DNA of 64,000 bases from Rhizobium sp. P40RR-XXII. Its GTDB lineage: Bacteria; Pseudomonadota; Alphaproteobacteria; Rhizobiales; Rhizobiaceae. The notes under the pieces were generated by a model. The model ran no database searches and had not been told where the DNA came from. It saw only the letters and a program-made list of their open reading frames with translations. The stretch covers positions 155,919 to 219,918 of the forward strand of contig NZ_JABAII010000011.1 of the NCBI RefSeq assembly GCF_012641405.1, in the 5' to 3' direction. The position numbers were made by a program, and so were the translations under genes. Positions 9,696 to 16,156 of the stretch are shown in pieces. Each line of letters begins with the position of its first letter. Within the stretch, counting starts at the first letter, position 1.

Positions 9696-11348
9696 ATGTC
9701 GCAGCCGATCGATCCTAGCCAGTTCCCGGACCTTCCACCCGAGGTGGTCAAAGCCTTTGCGGCGATGCAGTTCGAACTGTCGGTCGAGCGTGCTGCACGT
9801 CAGCATGAGCAGGCTGTGGTGGCCGAAAAGGACGCGTTCATCGCCGAGTTGAAGGAACTGATCGAGAAGCTTGAGGGGCAGGTTCACGACTATCGGCGCA
9901 CGAAGTTCGGGCCGAAATCGGAAAAGCTCGATCCGGCGCAGATGGAACTGGCGCTGGAAGACCTTGAAACGGCGATTGCCGAAACACAGGCGCGGATCGC
10001 CGCCGTCGAGAAAAAGATCGAAGCCAGCGCATCCGATCCGGAAAAGGTCGTTCCTCGCAAGGAGCGTAAGGCCCGTGCGCTGCCCGAACACCTGCCGCGG
10101 GTCGAGAAGGTGATCGAGCCCGAGAGCATCGTTTGTCCCTGCGGTTGCGGCAACATGGTCCGGATCGGCGAGGATCGGACGGAACGGCTCGACCGGGTTC
10201 CGGCGCGCTACGAGGTGATCGTCACGATCCGCCCGAAATACGCATGCCCCAAGGGTCGAACGGGCGTCGTCCAGGCCAGAGCGCCGGCGCATCTCTTGGA
10301 AGGGAGCTGGCCGACGGAAGCCCTTCTGGCTCAGATTGCCGTCTCCAAGCATTCCGAACACATGCCGCTCAACCGGCAGGCCGAAGTCATGGCGCGACAT
10401 GGGGTGCCGATAGACCGCACGGTCCTTTCCGATTGGATGGGGCGCACGGGCAGCGAAATCGCACCGGTGGTAGACCACATGGCTGAACGGCTGCTGTTTG
10501 AAAGCACGCGGCTCTATGTCGACGAGACAACAGCTCCGGTTCTTGATCCGGGGCGAGGCAAGACGAAGACCGGTTATCTCTGGGCCGTGTTGCGTGACGA
10601 CCGCGGCTGGAACGGTTCTGCACCGCCGGGCGTGGTGTTCCATTATCGACCTGGGCGTAAAGGCGAATATGCCGCTGAAATCCTCGACGGGTTCAACGGC
10701 ACGATCCAGGTCGATGCATACGGAGGCTATTCTCATCTGGCCTCGTCGGACCGGATGGGTGGCGACCCCTTGAAGCTGGCTTTCTGTTGGGCGCACGGGC
10801 GCAGAAAGCTGATCAAGGCCACGCCAAAGAGTGGATCGCCCATCGTCGACGCGGCGCTGGTGCGGATCGCCGCGCTCTACAAGATCGAAGCCAGTATCCG
10901 GGGCTCAGATCCCGAACATCGCCGGGCAGTTCGACAGGACCTATCCCTCCCGCTGGTGGACGAGTTCTTCACCTGGCTGGCAGCGCAAGCCAAGCGCGTC
11001 TCACGCAAGTCCGATCTCGGAAAAGCCCTGGCCTATATGCTAACGCGGCAGGACGGCTTCCGGCTGTTCCTGGACGACGGCCACGTCGATATCGACTCCA
11101 ACCTGGTGGAAAACGCGATCCGCCGACCCGCCATGAATCGCCGCAATGCGCTCTTTGCGGGCCACGATGAAGGGGGCCGCAATTGGGCCCGGTTTGCCAG
11201 CCTGATCGGCACTTGTAAAATGAACGGCGTTGAGCCTTACGCCTATCTGTGCGACCTCTTCACCCGCCTCGCAAACGGCCACCTGGCAAAAGACATCGAT
11301 GCCCTCATGCCCTGGGCCTATGCCGCACGCATCAAGGCCTCACAATGA
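9696..11348 (+). CDS. tnpC: IS66 family transposase TnpC
   Basis: 550 residues, full length. An N-terminal coiled coil (about residues 20-110) is followed by a zinc-binding CPCGCG motif (about 146), then the transposase core with acidic residues in VDETTAPVLD (about 275), QVDAYGGY (about 335) and the late Glu in SNLVENAIRRPAMNRRN (about 470). It catalyses the DNA cutting and joining of the element. Apparently intact although tnpA in the same element is frameshifted. Confidence 0.93.
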   Translation: MSQPIDPSQFPDLPPEVVKAFAAMQFELSVERAARQHEQAVVAEKDAFIAELKELIEKLEGQVHDYRRTKFGPKSEKLDPAQMELALEDLETAIAETQARIAAVEKKIEASASDPEKVVPRKERKARALPEHLPRVEKVIEPESIVCPCGCGNMVRIGEDRTERLDRVPARYEVIVTIRPKYACPKGRTGVVQARAPAHLLEGSWPTEALLAQIAVSKHSEHMPLNRQAEVMARHGVPIDRTVLSDWMGRTGSEIAPVVDHMAERLLFESTRLYVDETTAPVLDPGRGKTKTGYLWAVLRDDRGWNGSAPPGVVFHYRPGRKGEYAAEILDGFNGTIQVDAYGGYSHLASSDRMGGDPLKLAFCWAHGRRKLIKATPKSGSPIVDAALVRIAALYKIEASIRGSDPEHRRAVRQDLSLPLVDEFFTWLAAQAKRVSRKSDLGKALAYMLTRQDGFRLFLDDGHVDIDSNLVENAIRRPAMNRRNALFAGHDEGGRNWARFASLIGTCKMNGVEPYAYLCDLFTRLANGHLAKDIDALMPWAYAARIKASQ

Positions 11349-11447
11349 GCTCGTCAGATACTATCGGGTGAGCTCACATCCGGCCCTCCCGCAAGACTAT
11401 CAAGCTGCTGCAACTGATAAATCAATGGGTCGTGGACGGCGCATACG

Positions 11448-11561
11448 CATGGAGCGTTAGAGAAATATGATAAAACTGGGAAGAAACATTTAGGTGAATA
11501 CGATCCTAAAACTGGAAAGCAAACAAAGCCCCCGAAACCTGGTCGAAGTACAAAAACGTGA
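11448..11561 (+). pseudogene. Colicin-E3/cloacin-type RNase toxin tail
   Basis: Starting two bases after the IS66 end the frame reads HGALEKYDKTGKKHLGEYD, then PKTGKQTKPPKPGR and stops at TGA 11559. This matches the C-terminus of the ColE3-type cytotoxic 16S-rRNA RNase domain (PF09000: QHG-x-x-E-x-Y ... HLG-x-F/Y-x-P-x-TG), also known in CdiA proteins. About 37 residues remain, so the catalytic domain is decapitated and cannot act. The missing 5' part was presumably lost with the IS66 insertion. Confidence 0.8.
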
Positions 11562-11569
11562 GGTGCGCG

Positions 11570-11812
11570 ATGGGAATTTATTTCGTCATTAACATGTTCC
11601 AAAGAGAGGGCGCTAAACTCATGAACATGTTACAGCTCGAACACAGTGATCTTCAATTTCTTCGGGAAACGTTAAACGTACCTGATGAGGATCCGTTCCT
11701 ATATGGAGAGTATCAAATTAACGCAGAAGCTAACGAAAAGCTTTTTCAACGATATGGGTTTAAATTGGACCTGGAGAAGTATGACTGTTTCGCGGGTTAT
11801 AAGTCATCCTAG
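11570..11812 (+). CDS. Candidate immunity protein for the ColE3-like toxin
   Basis: 80 residues from ATG 11570, which follows gaggtgcgcg, 8 bases after the toxin stop; a GTG/ATG further upstream would overlap the toxin. The sequence is acidic and AT-rich (MLQLEHSDLQFLRETLNV, FKLDLEKYDCFAGY). I see no firm match to the classical colicin E3 immunity family. The role is inferred from its place directly behind the toxin tail. It appears intact although its toxin is not. Confidence 0.6.
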   Translation: MGIYFVINMFQREGAKLMNMLQLEHSDLQFLRETLNVPDEDPFLYGEYQINAEANEKLFQRYGFKLDLEKYDCFAGYKSS

Positions 11813-11814
11813 CC

Positions 11815-12659
11815 AACATCAAGGCCCACAAGGGTCTAAAGGGAGCATACGGCCCTCTGCCTGATGACGATTCTTCGGATAAAACCGCGAACCCAACCAG
11901 GTAAAGGGGCCGTTTATCTCGATGTGATCCTAGCCAGATATATAGCCGACGCAGTCGACAAGGGCGGCTCGATACCCGCCGCGATCGACGGCGCTCTTGC
12001 ACAGATCGCCCGAACCAATGCAGGAACGGCTGCAATCCTAGAAATCGCGGGAACCGTAGGCGTTGCCTCTCTATGCAATGTTGGCACCTCAGCCTGCATT
12101 GCCGCGATCGCCACCGCAATGAATAGCGCCAACCATTTGCATGGCTATACGGAGACGCTAATAACGGGCAAGGAAGCCGATTCACTTCTGGTCTCGGCCT
12201 TTAAGAAGCAGAACTATTCCGACGAAGAAGCGCAAAAGATCCAGGCCGCGATCGATCTCGGTCTCGTTGCAGCGAGCCTGGTTACCGCTGGTGGCGAGGC
12301 AGTTGCCATCCGCTTCCGGGTCAGTGACGCTGCTGATAGCAGCGTGCGTTCCGCCGTCAATAATCTTGAACTGAATCCGCAAACAGGGGAGTTTGTAGCG
12401 GGAGGCGTAGGAGCGCCTAACAATCCGCTCAGGGCAGATGCAATTGACCGGAATGGCAACCGCATGCTGCTCGACCAGGGCCAAGCACCAACATGCGGTC
12501 ATAATTCCTGCGGTATGGTATTGGATACCTTGGGACGGTCTTTCGATGTGGAAGCGATGATCGCTAAAATTCCGCCTACGGACGAGGGGATTTTTTCTCA
12601 GGATGTTGCTAAACTCTTAAAAGATCAATAAGTTAATGCTTCGGCTTATAACTTTAGAA
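11815..12659 (+). pseudogene. Orphan CDI module with papain-like cysteine-protease toxin, broken
   Basis: The main frame (11864-12631, 255 residues) has an Ala/Gly-rich pre-toxin region (residues 20-120), a linker LNPQTGEFVAGG, and a papain-fold toxin start: DQGQAPTCGHNSCGMVLDT holds the likely catalytic Cys (about residue 212). The upstream frame 11815-11907 (IKAHKGLKGAYGPLPDDD) looks like the preceding cdiA part in another frame, so a frameshift separates them. A TAA at 12629 interrupts; the same frame resumes VNASAYNFRS until IS66 begins at 12660. The domain's His/Asp part is missing, so the toxin should be inactive. Confidence 0.65.
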
Positions 12660-12738
12660 GTAAGCGCTATTTTCCATGCGCATTGGCGGCTTCGTCACGG
12701 CTAAATCGCCCTCGTATCGGGAGCGGTATGCAGCTCTA

Positions 12739-14319
12739 TTAGGCCGCGGAGGTGCCGGAGAAGTTGAACGGTAACAGGTCGCCGATATCGGCAATCTCGT
12801 CGCGCTGCGGCAACGCGTTGAGCACGTGGCGCAGCCAGGTGAGTGGGTCGACGCCACAGGCGCGGCAAGTCAGCATCAAACTGTAGATCACGGCGCTGGC
12901 CTTGGCCCCGTCGGCGGTATCGCTGAACAGCCACGATTTTCTTCCGGTCGCAAAAACTCTGATCTCGCGTTCCAAAATGTTGTTATCGATCGGCATCCTG
13001 CCGTCGCTGGTATAGCGTGTCAGGTAATCCCATTGGTTCAGAGTGTAGGACACGGCATCGCCGAGCTTGGTATCCGGCACGACCTTTGGCGCGATATTGT
13101 CGAGCCACGTCTTTAGGGCGTTCAGGACAGGCAAGCTGTGCTGTTGCCGGAAACGGCGAATGCAGTCGGCCTGCGTTTCACCGGCGTCGGGCTTTTTGTC
13201 TCGCGCCTGCTTTTCGATCCGGTAGAGCTGCTCGAAGAACCGGAGTGCCTGCTCCGGCGGTCCGCCTCCATTCTTCCTGGTTTTGAGGGCCTCGACGAAG
13301 CGCCGCCGGGAATGGGCCATGCACCCGACATGGGTTGCGTTATCCAATGTGCGCCAGGCTGTGTAACCATCGCTCATCAGTATGCCGCGATAGTCACCGA
13401 GGAAGGTCTGCGGGTGTATCTGGCCGCGGCCGGGCTGATAATCGAGCAGTACGATCGGCTCTTCACTGTCCTCGTCGCTGCGATAGGCCCACATATACGA
13501 CGTGCTGGTGGCTTCCTTGTCCTTTTCCTTCAGCACCTGAACGGTTGTCTCATCTCCATGGATGATGGGTTGCGATCGGAGCCGCAGCTTCAGCGCGTCA
13601 TAGATGCGGTGCAGATGCTTCTGGCTTGAGCCGATGACCCAGTGAGCGAGAGCGCCACGGCTGATCGGAACGCCGGCCCGCTCGAATGTCTGAGCCACGC
13701 GGTAGAGCGGGGTGCCGTCGACGTATTTATGAACCAGCGCGAAGGCTAGCGTCGAGGCAGTGGCGATGCTGCCTGGCAGGGGTTGCGGCGGCATTGGAGC
13801 GATCACGACCGGCGTGTTGATCCCGGTGCGGTCGCAATGACGGCAAGCGTACTTGAACCGCACATTCTGCAGGACCTTTGCCTTGACCTCGATATGGAGC
13901 TGCTCGGTAACGGCCTCGCCCATACGATGCATTTGGCCGTTGCAGCAGGGACAAGCCTTCTGAACGTCGGGAATGTCATATTCGACACGCTCGCGCGGGA
14001 GGTCTTCCGGCAGAGGCCGGCGGCCGCGCTTCTTTCCCACGGCGCTCTCAACCGGCGGCAGGCCTGTGTCCGGGAGATCGACAACGTCATCACCGTCATC
14101 TTCGTCTGCAGCCTGTTCGGCTTCGTTGAAGAGGCGATCGATGTGCTTTTCGCTGCGAGGGGCAAAGCGATGCAGCCTTGCCAGTGCCAGCTCCTCTTCC
14201 AGCTTGACGACCCGTCGCGAGAGCGCGTCCTTCTCGGCTTTAAGCGCAGCGATTTCGGCAGCATTTGCCGCCAACTGCGCCATCAGCTCTGCAACGCTTG
14301 GTTCGCCGGTCCGAGTCAT
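12739..14319 (-). CDS. tnpC: IS66 family transposase TnpC
   Basis: 526 residues, full length. Leucine-zipper-like coiled coil at residues 10-55, zinc-binding CPCCNGQMHRMG (about 140), acidic core residues in IHGDETTVQVL (about 250), LMSDGYTAW (about 312) and NNILEREIRVFATGRKSWLF (about 447). The C-terminus ends GDLLPFNF, and nearly the same 3' end recurs at the right edge of the window (63948-64000), so a related copy lies beyond it. Confidence 0.93.
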   Translation of the reverse strand: MTRTGEPSVAELMAQLAANAAEIAALKAEKDALSRRVVKLEEELALARLHRFAPRSEKHIDRLFNEAEQAADEDDGDDVVDLPDTGLPPVESAVGKKRGRRPLPEDLPRERVEYDIPDVQKACPCCNGQMHRMGEAVTEQLHIEVKAKVLQNVRFKYACRHCDRTGINTPVVIAPMPPQPLPGSIATASTLAFALVHKYVDGTPLYRVAQTFERAGVPISRGALAHWVIGSSQKHLHRIYDALKLRLRSQPIIHGDETTVQVLKEKDKEATSTSYMWAYRSDEDSEEPIVLLDYQPGRGQIHPQTFLGDYRGILMSDGYTAWRTLDNATHVGCMAHSRRRFVEALKTRKNGGGPPEQALRFFEQLYRIEKQARDKKPDAGETQADCIRRFRQQHSLPVLNALKTWLDNIAPKVVPDTKLGDAVSYTLNQWDYLTRYTSDGRMPIDNNILEREIRVFATGRKSWLFSDTADGAKASAVIYSLMLTCRACGVDPLTWLRHVLNALPQRDEIADIGDLLPFNFSGTSAA

Positions 14320-14370
14320 CAGATTCTTGAATCTGAACCGCCCCTGCGCGTCAATCGCAATTCGCCATTC

Positions 14371-14724
14371 TCAGCCGGCGATCTGATATTGCCGCACCGG
14401 ATGGCGGATCATCGCATCGATATCGATACCGTCGAGTATCCAATGCAGTTGTTCTGTCGTCAGCATGACCACCGGCACCTCACGGCGTGGCCATCTGAAC
14501 TTGTCCTCTGTCAACCGCTTCAGGACAAGCACGAAGCCGGAGCGATCGAAGAACAGCAGCTTCACCCGGTCGTGACGGCGATTGCAGAAGGCAAATACCG
14601 CAGGCGCAAATGGATCGAGCGCCATCGTCTCCTGGACCAGAACCGCAAGGCTGTTGATGCCGGCCCGGAAGTCGATTGGTTCGCGATGCAGATAGACTTG
14701 AAGATCAGCGCCAAGCTTAAACAT
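14371..14724 (-). CDS. tnpB: IS66 family accessory protein TnpB
   Basis: 117 residues, normal length. Motifs REPIDFRAGINSLAVLVQ, AVFAFCNRRHDRVKLLFFD and a C-terminal WILDGIDIDAM are those of IS66 OrfB. Its start overlaps the 3' end of tnpA by 8 bases, consistent with translational coupling. Confidence 0.92.
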   Translation of the reverse strand: MFKLGADLQVYLHREPIDFRAGINSLAVLVQETMALDPFAPAVFAFCNRRHDRVKLLFFDRSGFVLVLKRLTEDKFRWPRREVPVVMLTTEQLHWILDGIDIDAMIRHPVRQYQIAG

Positions 14725-15151
14725 GGCCCAGAGCTCCGATTATCGCCGTCAACGCGCTGATGTCGCTGCACTCCAGCGACAATCTCACACCATTCGGCAG
14801 TGATGCGCTCACCTTCGCTGGAGAGGACAGCGGGCCGCTCCTCTCCGCCGTCGGTAATCGCTCTTCGCGATCCGTGGCAGGCATCTCGATGTCGAACTTG
14901 CTGCTCGCGGCGGTGATTTGAACCGGAATAAAGGACGATGTCGAAGACGGCGATAATGGACGGGCCTGGGTGTGTTTCCGTATCCATTTCCAAACGAGGT
15001 TTGCGTTGACCCCGTGATCGCGCGCGAGTTTCGATACCGACGCGCCAGGTTCAAGGCAGGCCGCGACAAGGCGGTCTTTCGAACTTTGATCGAAACGGCG
15101 TCTCCCATTCCGACCAACCAGCCGCACGGCGAATTTTTGACCTTCATTCAT
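14717..15151 (-). CDS. tnpA: IS66 family TnpA (OrfA)
   Basis: 144 residues from ATG 15151 (MNEGQKFAVRLVG); a GTG at 15199 would add 16 residues but lies beyond the likely promoter hairpin. Helix-turn-helix region RRRFDQSSKDRLVAACLEPG followed by HGVNANLVWKWIRKH. C-terminal part shows the VRLSLECSDISALTAIIGAL end typical of OrfA. Intact. Confidence 0.88.
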   Translation of the reverse strand: MNEGQKFAVRLVGRNGRRRFDQSSKDRLVAACLEPGASVSKLARDHGVNANLVWKWIRKHTQARPLSPSSTSSFIPVQITAASSKFDIEMPATDREERLPTAERSGPLSSPAKVSASLPNGVRLSLECSDISALTAIIGALGHV

Positions 15152-15234
15152 AACTAGGTGTCCACCTCTTTTAGGCGGACACCTCATGCCAAAGCTCACT
15201 CAACTAAAGAAGGTGCGGAGAAACTCGCGCTTAC

Positions 15235-15742
15235 GCTTGAGGAGTTCATGCTGTCGCTCCATCCGGACAAGACCCGCCTGATTGAGTTTGGCCGCTTCGC
15301 TGCAGTCAACCGCAAGCAACGCGGGCTCGGCAAACCGGAGACCTTCGCCTTCCTGGGGTTCACGTTCATCTGCGGGAAAACACGCAAAGGGCACTTCCAG
15401 CTTATGCGGAAGACCCGAGGCGACCGCATGCGGGCGAAGCTCAAGGACATCAAGGCGGACCTGCGGCGGCGGATGCACTGGCCGATCTCCCACCAGGGAA
15501 AATGGCTGAGGCAGATCGTCGGCGGGCATTTCGCCTACTTCGCGGTTCCAACGAACATCCGGGCGCTCACCGCGCTTCGGTATCGGGTGATTGGTCTCTG
15601 GCGGCGATGCCTACCGCGGCGCAGTCAGAGGGCCGACGTCACGTGGGAACGGATCGTGCAGTTAGCCAACAACTACCTACCCAAGCCTTGCATCCTTCAT
15701 CCATGGCCAAATGTACGCTTCGCCGTCAAACACCCAAGGTAA
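15235..15742 (+). pseudogene. ltrA: Group II intron reverse transcriptase/maturase, C-terminal part
   Basis: The frame after the IS66 junction reads LHPDKTRLIEFGRFA, then FAFLGFTFICGKTRKG and an X/maturase domain with WLRQIVGGHFAYFAVPTN and a C-terminal HPWPNVRF. These are hallmark C-terminal motifs of bacterial class C-like group II intron proteins. The catalytic YADD region and all of the RT N-terminus are missing, replaced by IS66, so the intron cannot be mobile. Confidence 0.85.
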
Positions 15743-15818
15743 GAGCCACGTGCGGGAAACCCGCCCGCGTGGATCTATGCGGGGGGGGGCGCCCAGTAAT
15801 GGGCGTCCCTACCGCGAT
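15743..15818 (+). ncRNA. Group II intron domains V and VI (3' end of intron)
   Basis: Directly after the RT stop, GAGCCACGTGCGGG-AAA-CCCGC...GTGGATC folds as a domain V hairpin with the usual GAGCC start and GAAA-like loop. It is followed by gggcgcccagtaatgggcgtccc, a domain VI hairpin with a bulged-A region, and ends CTACCGCGAT, the usual 3' end of class C-like introns. The 5' ribozyme domains are not present upstream. Confidence 0.7.
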
Positions 15819-16156
15819 ACGCCAAGCGTAGCTCATGTCGTGGAATATTGGCGCGTCATTCCCCGATCATCGGCATGATCGCGTTCGCCAGGTTCATAAA
15901 CCCGTCAAATGGCCAGCTGATGTCGCAATTCGTCTTGACTTACTTATGGGTGCAAATATGGTGTCGAGGCGAGTTCGATTGCACGCTTGCCGGGTGGCGT
16001 TTCCTGCAGCGTAAGTGCTTATACAAAAGCACTTATACAAAAGCATATGTCAACGATACGCGTCGTTGGCATTCGTATCCCTTACACCTCGTCTTCGTGC
16101 AGTCCGATCGGCTGAAGTGCCCAAAGTCTCTTCACTTTATTGGCGAGAGGTGCGCG
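15819..16156 (+). other. Gene-free stretch before the molybdenum hydroxylase operon
   Basis: Intron exon-side sequence, then a promoter region. The only structured signal is the direct/inverted repeat at 16015-16045 listed separately. The frame upstream of the hydroxylase ATG is open but shows no signal peptide or domain, so I do not read it as coding. Confidence 0.5.
16015..16045 (+). repeat. Perfect 14-bp direct repeat with internal dyad, possible operator
   Basis: CTTATACAAAAGCA occurs twice in tandem (16018-16031 and 16032-16045). The first copy overlaps a dyad GTGCTT-ATACAA-AAGCAC at 16015-16032. It lies about 112 bp before the hydroxylase start, a reasonable place for a regulator-binding site. 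No cognate regulator is adjacent. Confidence 0.5.

Larger units (their letters stand above)
8749..11446 (+). mobile_element. IS66-family insertion sequence, copy 1
   Basis: Left end GTAAGCGCCGTC at 8749; right end GACGGCGCATAC at 11435-11446, an inverted match with one mismatch, and GTAAGCG is the usual IS66 terminus. It contains tnpA (frameshifted), tnpB and tnpC in order. The 8-bp flanks (gaacatcc and gcatggag) do not form a target duplication, so sequence next to the element was probably lost or rearranged after insertion. It separates a cdiA fragment from a toxin tail. Confidence 0.85.
12660..15234 (-). mobile_element. IS66-family insertion sequence, copy 2
   Basis: Ends GTAAGCGCTATTTTC at 12660 and its inverted counterpart gaaactcgcgcttac ending at 15234 (13 of 15 positions match). 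Contains tnpA, tnpB and tnpC reading leftward, all apparently intact. The 8-bp flanks (ctttagaa and gcttgagg) do not match: left is a toxin fragment, right a group II intron ORF, so the junctions reflect a deletion or recombination. An 8-bp inverted pair AGGTGTCC/GGACACCT (15157-15184) lies before tnpA in its promoter region. Confidence 0.85.

Noticed and set aside
15848..16156. N-terminal extension of the molybdenum hydroxylase frame
   Set aside because: The Tat signal and a good ribosome-binding site place the start at 16157; the upstream part has intron/promoter sequence and the repeat.
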